In this document: positions 55,950 to 64,000 of the stretch, in pieces
Numbering within the stretch: position 1 is the first letter of the stretch
How the letters are laid out: each line of letters begins with the position of its first letter
Source of the DNA: Hoeflea prorocentri
Lineage (GTDB): Bacteria > Pseudomonadota > Alphaproteobacteria > Rhizobiales > Rhizobiaceae
Length of the DNA: 64,000 bases
Direction: 5' to 3'
NCBI RefSeq assembly: GCF_027944115.1
Contig: NZ_JAPJZI010000001.1
Span: 2,604,001 to 2,668,000 of the forward strand
Notes under the pieces: generated by a model
What the model saw: the letters and a program-made list of their open reading frames with translations, nothing else
Told to the model about the DNA's origin: nothing
Database searches by the model: none
Translations under genes and position numbers: made by a program

Positions 55950-56240
55950 ATGTTAACTGAGAAACAGTCAAGGACCGGGACGATCGCGGCAATAGTATTG
56001 GCGGCATTTATAGCCACCCCGGAATTCACCAAGGCAGCACCGGACTGCAAACCCGGTCAGTACACATCGACGGGAGCTGCAACCTCGCGGGATCTGGCGG
56101 CGCGAAATGCCGTCCTGAAGCTGCGCAAGCGGGCAGCTCCGAAATATGGCGTGATCAAATCCTCGGACATTGATACCGTTTGTAAAAAGGGCGTTTTGTG
56201 GAACTGTACGGCCACGATTCAACCGAAGGGCTGTCCATGA
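55950..56240 (+). CDS. Small secreted protein of unknown function
   Basis: ATG 55950 has AGG about 6 nt upstream; ATG 55932 gives six more residues without such a site. The 96-residue product has a signal segment (TGTIAAIVLAAFIATPEFTKA, cleavage near 30) and a mature part with four Cys (DCKPG, TVCKKG, WNCTA, KGCP). The middle (TSRDLAARNAVLKLRKRAA) is a predicted amphipathic helix. I do not recognise the family. It overlaps the next gene by 4 bases (ATGA) and is divergent from the two secreted Cys proteins. Confidence 0.78.
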   Translation: MLTEKQSRTGTIAAIVLAAFIATPEFTKAAPDCKPGQYTSTGAATSRDLAARNAVLKLRKRAAPKYGVIKSSDIDTVCKKGVLWNCTATIQPKGCP

Positions 56241-56761
56241 GCGGAACAGATAATCAAATGACCGACAAGGCGGACACGACTGCGTCCGACGGCAACCCGT
56301 TTCCATTCCGGCCCTATCTTGTCAGCCATGCCTGCGGAGGTCTGACGGTTTTTCTTCTGGCCCTGTTGCTGGATAACATCCTGCTCGCCTTCGGCTTCTC
56401 CCTGTCCGCTTGGAAAGGCGCCGTCTATACGGCTTGCGTCGGCTTTATCCTCTCTGTGCTTCTTGCCCCTTTGATCTGGCGGATCGGACTTGTCACCGGC
56501 CCCCATTATATCCTCGGGGGCCTTGCCCTCTTCGTCCCGGCCACGCTTGTATCCAGCCTCGTGATCTCGCAATTCGAAAGCATCATGATCCTGTTGCCCG
56601 GAGGCGATACGATCGGCAGCGCCAGTCAGAAATGGGCCATCACGGCCTATGTGCGTATTGCCCGCGCGGCGATCCTGTTTCCCTGCTACCTCTTTGCCTT
56701 CTGGCTGGTCTATCATCGCCTTTTCGGCCTGAGCGCCTGGAGACCGGCGTCCAGCCGTTAG
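56237..56761 (+). CDS. Integral membrane protein of unknown function (4 predicted TM segments)
   Basis: ATG 56237 overlaps the stop of the preceding gene. The 174-residue product has a short polar N terminus followed by about four hydrophobic segments (GGLTVFLLALLLDNILLAF, VYTACVGFILSVLLAPLIW, ILGGLALFVPATLVSSLVI and AAILFPCYLFAFWLVY). No family is recognised. It sits between a secreted protein and the hybrid kinase, 34 bp ahead of the latter, so it may be part of the sensing unit. Confidence 0.8.
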   Translation: MSGTDNQMTDKADTTASDGNPFPFRPYLVSHACGGLTVFLLALLLDNILLAFGFSLSAWKGAVYTACVGFILSVLLAPLIWRIGLVTGPHYILGGLALFVPATLVSSLVISQFESIMILLPGGDTIGSASQKWAITAYVRIARAAILFPCYLFAFWLVYHRLFGLSAWRPASSR

Positions 56762-56795
56762 ATACTGAACGGTGTTTTGACCTCAAACATGTGAC

Positions 56796-58589
56796 ATGAC
56801 AGACAGCCTATCCAGACTTCAGCCAAGCGACGTACTTCTGGTGTCACAAGCCGCCTCGCCAGAACGGGTCAGGCAGTTGCTGCTCGTCTCGGCCATCCGG
56901 GAGGGCTGGATCGCCCTTCTGGTCAACTTCAATATGGCGATCTTCTTTGGCGTCATATTGCTTACTTCAGGCATCGACCCGCTGGATGCCATGATCTTTC
57001 TCGGTATCCAGATCGGGGCGTCCTCCTTCACAATCCTGTTGTGGATCTACCTCCTGATGCAGCCTGAGGACACGGTTATCCGGTCCGAGACGAAAATGAA
57101 CCTGCTGGTTCTGCTGGGGGACAGCGTCGTCATGGCCGGCTGGGGCTGCGGCGTGCTTCTGCTTTACGGCATTGACGATTTCGACAGGACCGTAACGCTC
57201 ATCCTGCTTTTGATCGCCGCCGGCATCGCATCGGCAGCTTTGTCTGCCAAGCTGATCAATGTCCTTCTCTGCGGCAGGGGTATTTTATTCCTGCCCAGCT
57301 TTATTTTCCTGATCTTGCAACAACCGCCGCTTTGGGGCCTGCATGCCGGAATTCTGGTGTTCGGATTCTTTATCTCGGTCGGCGTCGGCTATGCGGCCCA
57401 TATCCAGCATCTGCGCGTTGCCAGTTTGAATATGTATCTTCGTGAAACGCACGAAGCCCTCGCGGTTTCATTGGACAACGAGAAGCAGAGCGCCAGCCGC
57501 AGCCTGGCCGATGCAGCCCTGCGCGAGCAGTTCCTGCGCTCCGTCACGCATGATCTTCGCCAACCGATCAACGCGTTGCAGCTTTTTCTTGACGAATTGT
57601 CCCGGCTCGGCATCGAACAAATCCGGAAAATCGTCGATGCGTCTACAAGCTGCGTACGATCGGCCAATACGATTATCGAAAGCGTCGCGCAACTGGCCTG
57701 GATCAACAACGGCACGCCGACACCACGACTTGCCCCTTTCCCGCTCATGCCGCTGCTTGAACAGGTCGGAGACGAAATCCGGCCGATGGCTGAAGAAAAA
57801 GGTCTCGACCTGCGCATCGTCAAGACAAGTGCAACCGCGCTTGCCGATCAGGCTTTCATGGAGCGCATCTTGCGTAACCTTGCTCATAATGGCCTGCAAT
57901 ATTGCGAAACCGGCAAGATCCTTGTCGGCGTTCGCCGCAGGGCAAACGGCCTCCTGGAAATCTGTGTCGGCGATACCGGTCCCGGAATTGCTGAAGAGGA
58001 TGTGGAAACCGTTTTCAGGGCCTATCATCGGAGGGCAAATGCCGGCGGGCAGACCACCGGCAATATCGGCCTTGGCCTGACAATCGTACGCGACCTTGCC
58101 GAGGCAATGGGCGGCTCGGTGCGCGTTTCAAGCAAACTGCAACACGGCTCACTCTTTGGCGTGACGATCCCGGCAGGCACCTCAATACAGCAGAAAGGGC
58201 CTCAAAGGCTGGAAGGCGTGAATATTCTTGTTGTCGATGATGACGCCGACTTTGCTCGCCATCTGCGGGCGCGCCTGTCAGAGAGCGGTGCGCGGGTGAC
58301 TATGATCAATGACCAGGACGCCATCCGCGACCTTATGCAGGACACCTTGCCCAATCACGACGTGGTCATTCTGGATTATGATCTGGGCGATGCCGGCACC
58401 GCTGCACAATTCCTTGCCGGCAAGGATTTATCCGAAACGCAGCGAACACTGGTTTTGACCAACAGTCCGGACATCGCACGCAGCGAACTGCGGGGTCCGG
58501 ACACACCTGTAATCCTTCCAAAATCCGCCAGCGAGGCAAGGCTGATAGCGGCGATCGGAACACTGCTCGTTCGCAAAGAGCCCGTCTAG
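56796..58589 (+). CDS. Membrane hybrid histidine kinase with C-terminal receiver domain
   Basis: The 597-residue protein has about six N-terminal membrane segments (about 35-210) without a large periplasmic loop. Then come a coiled linker, a dimerisation domain with phospho-acceptor His252 (SVTHDLRQPINAL), an ATPase domain with NLAHNG, DTGPGI and GLGLTIV, and a receiver domain with VVDDD and phospho-acceptor Asp527 (ILDYDLGDAG). The stop overlaps by 4 bases the stop of the convergent NarL-type regulator gene, so the pair likely forms a phosphorelay. The signal may come from the membrane or from the secreted proteins encoded upstream. Confidence 0.92.
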   Translation: MTDSLSRLQPSDVLLVSQAASPERVRQLLLVSAIREGWIALLVNFNMAIFFGVILLTSGIDPLDAMIFLGIQIGASSFTILLWIYLLMQPEDTVIRSETKMNLLVLLGDSVVMAGWGCGVLLLYGIDDFDRTVTLILLLIAAGIASAALSAKLINVLLCGRGILFLPSFIFLILQQPPLWGLHAGILVFGFFISVGVGYAAHIQHLRVASLNMYLRETHEALAVSLDNEKQSASRSLADAALREQFLRSVTHDLRQPINALQLFLDELSRLGIEQIRKIVDASTSCVRSANTIIESVAQLAWINNGTPTPRLAPFPLMPLLEQVGDEIRPMAEEKGLDLRIVKTSATALADQAFMERILRNLAHNGLQYCETGKILVGVRRRANGLLEICVGDTGPGIAEEDVETVFRAYHRRANAGGQTTGNIGLGLTIVRDLAEAMGGSVRVSSKLQHGSLFGVTIPAGTSIQQKGPQRLEGVNILVVDDDADFARHLRARLSESGARVTMINDQDAIRDLMQDTLPNHDVVILDYDLGDAGTAAQFLAGKDLSETQRTLVLTNSPDIARSELRGPDTPVILPKSASEARLIAAIGTLLVRKEPV

Positions 58590-59197
58590 CCAAGGCCCAT
58601 TTGCCGCGTGAATTCAATTGCTTCGACACGGTTACGCAATCCAAAGCGCGTGAAGATATCCTTCAGATGCGACTTTACCGTTTCCGGAGATATCTCCAGA
58701 AGCCGCCCGATCTCCTTGTTGGAAAATCCCTTGCTGACCAGCGCCAGAACCTCGACCTGACGGGGTGTCAGCCCCTTGATCTGCGGCACGGAAAACTCGC
58801 TCAACTGACCATTGCCGCCTTGGCCGGGTCCCGACAATGTCTGCCGGATAACGGAAAGCAGCTTGTCCGGCGCGGTATGTTTCTGGACAAAGTCCGAAGC
58901 ACCGGCGGCAATGGCGATATCCCTGTCGGCAACACTGACCGAAGAACTCAGAACAAGGATGGGAAGGCCTGCGCTGACGGCGCGTATCTGTGCCAGGGTC
59001 TCGGTTACCTCGAAGCCGGGGATATAAAAATCCAGAATGGCGAGGCTGAAAGACGTGCCCTGCGACACGGCGCTGAGGAACTGGTCGGGACCGGTAAAGC
59101 TTTCAACGACAACCTCGTCGCCGAGCCGCGCAAGCACCAGTTCCAGCCCGGCGACAAAAAGCCGGTGATCATCGATGACCGCGATACGCTGTTCCAT
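58586..59197 (-). CDS. NarL/LuxR-type response regulator
   Basis: The 203-residue protein has a receiver domain (1-120; acidic pocket IDDH, phospho-acceptor Asp56 in LAILDFYIPG, Lys near FVQKH) and a LuxR-type helix-turn-helix (about 138-200: LTPRQVEVLALVSKGFSNKEIGRLLEISPETVKSHL, two adjoining motifs). It is convergent with and overlaps the hybrid kinase gene at the stop codons. The 96 bp upstream contain the C5-N5-G5 palindrome, suggesting autoregulation. Confidence 0.93.
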   Translation of the reverse strand: MEQRIAVIDDHRLFVAGLELVLARLGDEVVVESFTGPDQFLSAVSQGTSFSLAILDFYIPGFEVTETLAQIRAVSAGLPILVLSSSVSVADRDIAIAAGASDFVQKHTAPDKLLSVIRQTLSGPGQGGNGQLSEFSVPQIKGLTPRQVEVLALVSKGFSNKEIGRLLEISPETVKSHLKDIFTRFGLRNRVEAIEFTRQMGLG

Positions 59198-59278
59198 GGG
59201 CTCGCTTCTGATCGTACCAAAAGGCAGACGGCTGCCTCTCCAACCTTATTCTTAGAAACCCGGCTAAGGAACGGCCAT

Positions 59279-59293
59279 CCCCCACATTGGGGG
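59279..59293. promoter_or_regulatory. C5-N5-G5 palindrome upstream of regulator gene (site B)
   Basis: CCCCC-ACATT-GGGGG lies 82-96 bp before the response-regulator start and ends directly before the oppC stop codon. It resembles site A at 55874 (shared GGGGGAT and C5/G5 arms). Probable binding site for the regulator itself. Confidence 0.5.
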
Positions 59294-60211
59294 TCAGCGT
59301 CCCCTGATCCTCGGATCGAGCGCGTCGCGCAGACCGTCACCGATATAGTTGACGCTGAGCACTGTCAGAGAGATGGCAAGGCCCGGCCACAACACCCGCT
59401 CCGGGTATTGCTGCAGATAATCGGTGGAATCGAACAATAGCCTGCCCCAGGTCGGAAAGTCGGACGGAAAGCCGAGGCCAAGGAACGACAATGCGGATTC
59501 GGTGATGATCGCATTGGCGATCCCCAGTGTTGCCGACACAGTGATGGGTGACAAAACATTGGGCAGGATATGGCGCAGGATCATGCGGCGCGAGGGCGTT
59601 CCGATGGATCGGGATGCAATCACGAATTCCCGCTCTTTCAGCGCCAGGACATCGCCGCGCACGATGCGTGCCGTCTGCATCCATGATGTGATGCCGATGA
59701 CGAAGACGATCAGCATGAAGATACCCGTCTCCGGTCCGAAGGCGGCGCGCAACGTGTCGCGGAAGAGCATGATGATGACAAGCAAAAGAGGGAGCAGCGG
59801 CAGTGCCAGGAACAGATCCGTCAGACGCATCAGCGGACCATCAAGGCGTTTGAAATAGCCGGCCACGACGCCGATAGCGGCGCCGAGGAACAAAGCCAGG
59901 AGCATTGCGGTAATGCCAACCGCCATGGAGACCTGCCCGCCCATCAGGACGCGGGCGAGCGTATCGCGGCCAAGCTGATCCGTACCGAAGGGATGTGCAA
60001 AGCTCGGACCCTGATTGCGGGCGCGTATGTCGATATATTGCGCGTCAATGGTCCAGATGAACGGACCGAGCGTGACGGCCAGCACCACGAAGAGGAAGAA
60101 CGCCATGCCGATGACCGCGCCGCGATGGGTGCGGAACTGTTCCCACACATTGCGCCATTGCGATTGCGGCGGACGGGCGGCGGCGAGTGAATCTGGCGTC
60201 ACGTCAGTCAT
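59294..60211 (-). CDS. Oligopeptide-type ABC transporter permease (OppC family)
   Basis: ATG 60211 overlaps the end of the OppB-type gene by 8 bases; a longer upstream frame is unlikely. The 305-residue protein has the OppC N-terminal cytoplasmic helix (FRTHRGAVIGMAFF), FAHPFGTDQLGRDTLARVLMG, and the EAA coupling loop ASRSIGTPSRRMILRHILPNV (about 205-225), with six membrane segments. Together with the OppB-type permease it forms the importer channel. It is the last gene of the operon. Confidence 0.93.
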   Translation of the reverse strand: MTDVTPDSLAAARPPQSQWRNVWEQFRTHRGAVIGMAFFLFVVLAVTLGPFIWTIDAQYIDIRARNQGPSFAHPFGTDQLGRDTLARVLMGGQVSMAVGITAMLLALFLGAAIGVVAGYFKRLDGPLMRLTDLFLALPLLPLLLVIIMLFRDTLRAAFGPETGIFMLIVFVIGITSWMQTARIVRGDVLALKEREFVIASRSIGTPSRRMILRHILPNVLSPITVSATLGIANAIITESALSFLGLGFPSDFPTWGRLLFDSTDYLQQYPERVLWPGLAISLTVLSVNYIGDGLRDALDPRIRGR

Positions 60212-61208
60212 AGCGAATCCTCGGATCCAGAATGCCGTAGAGAATATCGGCAACGAGATTGAACAGGATGATGAGCACCGCGAAGATGAAAGTCAGCGTC
60301 TGCACGGTCGGCAGGTCACCGCCCTGAATGGAAATGATCAGGAGCTGGCCGAGGCCGTTCACCTTGAAGACCTGCTCGGTGATGATGGCGCCGCCGAAGA
60401 TCTGCGGCACACCGAGCGCAATGACGGTTACGACGGGGATCAGCGAGTTGCGTAATACGTGGATCATCACCACCGAACGTTCGCGAAGGCCCTTGGCCCG
60501 TGCGGTCCGGACGTAGTCCTGATTGAGATTTTCGAGCATCGAGGCGCGCATGAAACGGCTGATCTGAGCCGCATTGAAGAGCGCCAGCACCGAGACCGGC
60601 ATGATCATCTGTTTGACCTGGAACCAGAAGCTCGACCAGTCGGTCACCTGGTGAGTGGTGTCGTAGATCGACGGGAACCAGCCGAGCCACACCGAAAAGA
60701 TGACGATCACCAGCACCCCGGTAAAGAAGGTCGGCACGGAAAACCCGACCATGGAGATGAAGGTCCCGATCTGATCGAACCAGCTATATTGCCGGTAGGC
60801 CGAGATGATGCCGATCGGCATGGCGATGAGGACGCCGAGAATGTAGGACATGCCAACAACCCAAAGGGTTTGCGGCATGCGCTCGACGATGAGATCGACG
60901 ACAGGCGAGCGGGTTTGCCAGCTCAGAACGCGCAGCCGGTCGCCCGAACCCCATCCGAACCATTGCTCGAGCATGTTGAGCGGTTCGTTGATAAAGAACT
61001 GCTTGCACCACAAGAGATAGCGAATGTAGATCGGATCGCCGAGACCAAGAGACTGGCGTATCTTCTCACGCACTTCCGGCGGGATGGTCAGAGGCAGGTT
61101 GGCTGTCGGATCGCTCGGCGCCAGATCAAGAAGCAGGAATATGATCAGGCTGATGGCGATCAGCGTCGGGATCGCCAGCAGAAGCCGGCGAATTGTATAA
61201 TTGAACAT
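60204..61208 (-). CDS. Oligopeptide-type ABC transporter permease (OppB family)
   Basis: The 334-residue protein has six membrane segments. The first is MFNYTIRRLLLAIPTLIAIS, and the EAA-type loop is near YVRTARAKGLRERSVVMIHVLRNS (two adjoining motifs). It ends LADPRIRYD-like (GILDPRIRYD), as OppB/DppB proteins do. It follows the binding-protein gene after 63 bp that contain a strong hairpin. Confidence 0.93.
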   Translation of the reverse strand: MFNYTIRRLLLAIPTLIAISLIIFLLLDLAPSDPTANLPLTIPPEVREKIRQSLGLGDPIYIRYLLWCKQFFINEPLNMLEQWFGWGSGDRLRVLSWQTRSPVVDLIVERMPQTLWVVGMSYILGVLIAMPIGIISAYRQYSWFDQIGTFISMVGFSVPTFFTGVLVIVIFSVWLGWFPSIYDTTHQVTDWSSFWFQVKQMIMPVSVLALFNAAQISRFMRASMLENLNQDYVRTARAKGLRERSVVMIHVLRNSLIPVVTVIALGVPQIFGGAIITEQVFKVNGLGQLLIISIQGGDLPTVQTLTFIFAVLIILFNLVADILYGILDPRIRYD

Positions 61209-61237
61209 CGTACCAACGTTTCAGATCGAAGGTCGGC

Positions 61238-61263
61238 AGCCGCCCCGGCAAGCCGGAGCGGCT
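61238..61263 (-). other. Intercistronic hairpin between binding-protein and OppB genes
   Basis: On the plus strand AGCCGCCCCGGC (61238-61249) is inverted at GCCGGAGCGGCT (61252-61263) with one mismatch and a 2-nt centre. Like the hairpin at 9722-9750 it stands just after a binding-protein gene, a position suited to stabilising that message and lowering permease expression. Confidence 0.55.
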
Positions 61264-61271
61264 ACGAACGA

Positions 61272-62975
61272 TTACTGGGTCTTGGTGCGATGCCAGTCTG
61301 CGGCATTCCAGAGTTCGGAATCCCAGACATTCATGATGACGCCGCCCAGGGCGTTGGAGTGGGCGGAGACACGGCCCCGGTCTACCAGCGGCAGGATGAT
61401 GTATTCCTGCATGAGCTTGTCGTTCATGGCTTTTGCCAGTTCGGCACGGTCCTCAAGCTTGCCCGTCTGAGCCATTTTGGCGACGAGTGCGTCATACTCT
61501 TCCGTGCAGTAGCGCGGCATGTTGTTGCCCTGCCACTGGGTTTCAGGCGTCGGCGCCTGTTTGCATTCCCAGTTGGCCATATAGGCTTCCGGGTCGGTGC
61601 CGTCGAAGTTGTTGGCGTACATCTCCACGTCCGCATAGAACTTCTGGAACGTATCCGGGCTGCCCGGATCGCCGCCAAAGAAGACTGAGGCATCGATGTT
61701 GCGCAGTTCGGTTTCGATGCCGATATCGGCCCACCACTGCTTGATCAAAGCCTGGAAATCCTGACGCACGGCGTTGGTTGACGTCTGGTAGAGGATGGAA
61801 AGACGCACGCCGTCCTTGGCGCGGATACCATCGCCACCGACAACCCAGCCCGCATCGTCAAGCAGCTTCATGGCGCCTTCAACGTCCTGCGTGAGGCAGG
61901 CATCGTTGGCCGTGGACTTGTAGATTTCCGGTGCGGGCAGAACATTACAGCTTGGGCGGCCGGCCGTGCCGTACCCGATCTCCACAAGCAGATCGCGGTC
62001 GATTGCCATGGACAGAGCCTGGCGAACGGCGATATCCGACAGGAACGGATGCGGATGTTTCTTGGTCGAGCGTTCATCGCCCAATGCCGGGTTCGGATCC
62101 GTCAGGTTGATCATGATACGTTCAACCAGCGTTCCAAAAGCCGACACGACCTTGCCCTTGCCGGCAGCCTCCATGGCGGACAGGACGTCCGGGGCAAGCT
62201 GCATGTTCCAGGCATAGTCGAACTCGCCTGTTTCAAGGACCGAGCGCGCAGCCGATGCAGTATCGCCACCACCCTTGAATGTCACGCTGGCAAAAGCCGG
62301 CTTTGCCGGATCGCGATAGTTCGGATTGGCTTCCATGGAAATGACGTCGTTCGGACGGAAATCGGTCACACGGAACGGTCCGGTTCCGATCGGGCCGAAA
62401 TTGGCATCGGTGCATTCCGGTGCCTTGGCGCCGAGACAGTCAGCGAACTGCGCGGCCTGAATAACCGGTGCCTGCGCGCCGACGAACGGGCCATAAGGGA
62501 ATGGTTTCGGAACACCGAACTCGACGGTCACGGTGCGGTCATCGACGATCTTCACATCGGTGACGTCATTGTATTTTTCACTCTGCGCGCAACCGCCGGC
62601 AGGGTCGGCGCAATATTTCCAGGTAAAGGCAATGTCCGCAGAGGTCACAGGTGTGCCATCTGACCAGAGGAGGCCCTCCTTGAGCTTCCACGTAATCGAT
62701 TTCAAATCAGACGATACGCCGCCATTGTCGACCGTTGGCACGGTATCCACCAGCCACGGCACCATATTGCCGTCCTGGTCGTAGCGGGCGAGCGGCTCGA
62801 CAACCAGCGAGGCTGCCTCAAGTTCCTTCGTGCCGCCCGACAGATAAGGGTTCATGGTTGACGGAGCCTGCCAGTAGATGATCTTGACTTCGCCGTCCGA
62901 GCCGCGCTCGGCGAGCGCGGCAGGTACGATAGCCAGTGCGGCTGCCGTGCCGAGTAAAAGTGCCCTTGCTTTCAT
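61272..62975 (-). CDS. Peptide/opine-type ABC transporter substrate-binding protein (OppA/DppA family, SBP_bac_5)
   Basis: The 567-residue protein has a signal peptide (ALLLGTAAALAIVPAALA, cleavage near 22) and the SBP_bac_5 fold. Landmarks are KIIYWQAPSTMNPYLSGG at the start, TWKLKEGLLWSDGTPVTSADIAFTW-type (in two parts) and DIAVRQALSMAIDRDLLV. Cys pairs (WKYCADPAGGC) may form disulfides. ATG 62975 follows AGGAGGAAG. Ligands of this family include oligopeptides, opines and glycosides; not predictable here. Gene order is ATPase, binding protein, two permeases. Confidence 0.93.
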   Translation of the reverse strand: MKARALLLGTAAALAIVPAALAERGSDGEVKIIYWQAPSTMNPYLSGGTKELEAASLVVEPLARYDQDGNMVPWLVDTVPTVDNGGVSSDLKSITWKLKEGLLWSDGTPVTSADIAFTWKYCADPAGGCAQSEKYNDVTDVKIVDDRTVTVEFGVPKPFPYGPFVGAQAPVIQAAQFADCLGAKAPECTDANFGPIGTGPFRVTDFRPNDVISMEANPNYRDPAKPAFASVTFKGGGDTASAARSVLETGEFDYAWNMQLAPDVLSAMEAAGKGKVVSAFGTLVERIMINLTDPNPALGDERSTKKHPHPFLSDIAVRQALSMAIDRDLLVEIGYGTAGRPSCNVLPAPEIYKSTANDACLTQDVEGAMKLLDDAGWVVGGDGIRAKDGVRLSILYQTSTNAVRQDFQALIKQWWADIGIETELRNIDASVFFGGDPGSPDTFQKFYADVEMYANNFDGTDPEAYMANWECKQAPTPETQWQGNNMPRYCTEEYDALVAKMAQTGKLEDRAELAKAMNDKLMQEYIILPLVDRGRVSAHSNALGGVIMNVWDSELWNAADWHRTKTQ

Positions 62976-63000
62976 AAGTCTTCCTCCTTGTTGTTATAGG

Positions 63001-64000
63001 TTATGCTGGTACCCCTTCGCCGGCGGTTGGTTCCCCGGTCTTTTTGGTGTCGTTACCGACCAGATGACAGGCCGCGTAGTGGCCCGTTTCCAACTGGCGG
63101 AATTCCGGTTCGACCTCGTGGCAGATCGCCTGGGCGATCGGGCAACGGGTGCAGAAATTGCAGCCTTGCGGCGCATTGGACGGCGAAGGCACATCGCCGG
63201 TCAGGATGATGTGCTGACGTTCGGCTTCGCGAACGGGATCGGGCTCTGGCACCGCCGAAAGCAGCGCCTGGGTATAGGGATGGACCGGAGCGCTGTAGAG
63301 TGTGTCGCGCGGCGCAAGTTCGACGATCTTGCCGAGATACATGACGGCAACGCGGTCGGCGATATGGCGGACCATGGACAGATCGTGGCTGATGAAGAGA
63401 TATGTGAGTCCGAACCGCTCCTGCAGGTCTTCCAGCAGGTTGACGACTTGAGCCTGAATGGAAACGTCAAGCGCGGCGATCGGCTCGTCGCAGACGATAA
63501 ATTTCGGATTGAGGGCGAGAGCGCGGGCAATGCCGATGCGCTGGCGCTGTCCGCCCGAGAACTCATGCGGATAGCGGTTGGCGAAGGCGCGGTTGAGACC
63601 CACGGCGTCCATAAGCTCATAGACCCGCTCCAGCCGTTCGCTGCGCGACAAAGACATGTGTTCGACAAGCGGCTCGCCAATAATGCCGGCAACCGTCATG
63701 CGGGGATTGAGGCTGGCCTGCGGATCCTGGAAGATCATCTGCATTTTGGGCCGCAGATGGCGCAGCTTTTCCTTCTCGACATTGCTGATGTCGGTGCCGT
63801 CGACGGAGATGGAGCCGGCGGTGATATCATAGAGCCTCAACACGGCCCGGCCGGCTGTCGATTTGCCGCAACCCGATTCCCCCACAAGGCCCAGCGTCTC
63901 ACTTTCGTGGATATCGAGAGAGATATCGTCAACAGCCTTGATATCGCCGACATGACGGCGAAACACGCCCGCATAGATGGGGAAATGCATCTTCAGCCCG
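63001..64000 (-). CDS. Oligopeptide-type ABC transporter ATP-binding protein (OppF family; 5' end outside window)
   Basis: The frame stays open to the window edge. An ATG at 63990 is internal, because GLK precedes it as in OppF proteins ([11 protein letters not shown]). Walker A is GESGCGKST, signature [16 protein letters not shown], Walker [13 protein letters not shown] and the His loop [13 protein letters not shown]. The C-terminal oligopeptide-family domain has the Cys motif [14 protein letters not shown], a known iron-sulfur or disulfide element of OppD/OppF. A second ATPase gene (OppD) is expected just outside the window. Confidence 0.93.
   Translation of the reverse strand, partial: GLKMHFPIYAGVFRRHVGDIKAVDDISLDIHESETLGLVGESGCGKSTAGRAVLRLYDITAGSISVDGTDISNVEKEKLRHLRPKMQMIFQDPQASLNPRMTVAGIIGEPLVEHMSLSRSERLERVYELMDAVGLNRAFANRYPHEFSGGQRQRIGIARALALNPKFIVCDEPIAALDVSIQAQVVNLLEDLQERFGLTYLFISHDLSMVRHIADRVAVMYLGKIVELAPRDTLYSAPVHPYTQALLSAVPEPDPVREAERQHIILTGDVPSPSNAPQGCNFCTRCPIAQAICHEVEPEFRQLETGHYAACHLVGNDTKKTGEPTAGEGVPA

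Noticed and set aside
59279-59293. C5-N5-G5 hairpin as a terminator for the opp operon
   Set aside because: No T-run follows on either strand. The matching palindrome at 55874 in a divergent promoter favours an operator, though a minor role in ending transcription cannot be excluded.
1-64000. Genomic island or mobile element
   Set aside because: No integrase, transposase, terminal repeats or direct repeats at the single tRNA gene were seen. The only large repeats are the autotransporter barrel copies.

Overview
The window looks like chromosomal DNA of a GC-rich alphaproteobacterium, most likely of the order Hyphomicrobiales (Rhizobiales; marine or rhizosphere lineages such as Hoeflea-like bacteria are plausible). 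Pointers are the betC-betB-betA choline-sulfate operon, a Tat-exported beta-helix protein of the TIGR03808 type, a HerA-like DUF853 ATPase, a Rhizobium-etli-type (class 3) asparaginase, the tRNA-Gln(TTG) sequence, and many solute-uptake and sugar-catabolism operons. I see no insertion sequence, phage, CRISPR array, plasmid origin or rRNA.

Layout. 1-2.3 kb: a photolyase cut by the window edge and a LysR regulator. 2.3-6.7 kb: RidA, a PhnM-like amidohydrolase, an Old-Yellow-Enzyme flavoprotein with an altered active site, and an orphan quaternary-amine-type binding protein. 6.9-16.6 kb: a GntR/HutC regulator and a sugar operon (class II aldolase, binding protein, ATPase, two permeases, PfkB kinase, SDR), followed in the same direction by a Tat-exported flavocytochrome-c-type sulfide dehydrogenase flavoprotein and a small secreted Cys protein. 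16.7-18.9 kb: a GAF-PAS-GGDEF-EAL protein. 19.1-31.5 kb: two giant tandem autotransporters (2445 and 1706 residues) with nearly identical barrels and Gly-rich AQSIGGGGG repeats. 31.5-32.2 kb: their long upstream region. 32.2-38.2 kb: an AraC regulator, then a SorC regulator divergent from a hydroxyacid dehydrogenase, an LsrK-like kinase and a RhaD-like aldolase. 38.3-47 kb: mostly single genes, including an L,D-transpeptidase fold without its catalytic Cys, a DUF853 ATPase, asparaginase, galE and a thiolase. 47.2-53.5 kb: an aldehyde dehydrogenase and betCBA. 53.6 kb: tRNA-Gln. 53.7-59.2 kb: secreted Cys-rich proteins divergent from a small secreted protein, a membrane protein and a hybrid histidine kinase, with a NarL-type regulator on the opposite strand. 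59.3-64 kb: an oligopeptide-type ABC transporter whose ATPase runs off the end.

How the genes may work together. The 8-15 kb operon fits import of a sugar or polyol, oxidation by the SDR, phosphorylation by the PfkB kinase and cleavage by the aldolase. The GntR protein probably acts on the TGGT-TATT-ACCA site just upstream. The flavoprotein tail is unexpected and could mean a sulfur-containing substrate. betCBA turns choline-O-sulfate into glycine betaine. Its promoter carries a large palindrome although betI is absent. The kinase/regulator pair near 56-59 kb is flanked by two matching C5-spacer-G5 palindromes, one midway between the divergent secreted-protein genes and one upstream of the regulator gene, suggesting a self-contained signalling module.

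Coordinates and motifs were read directly. Family assignments rest on recognised motifs, not on database searches.
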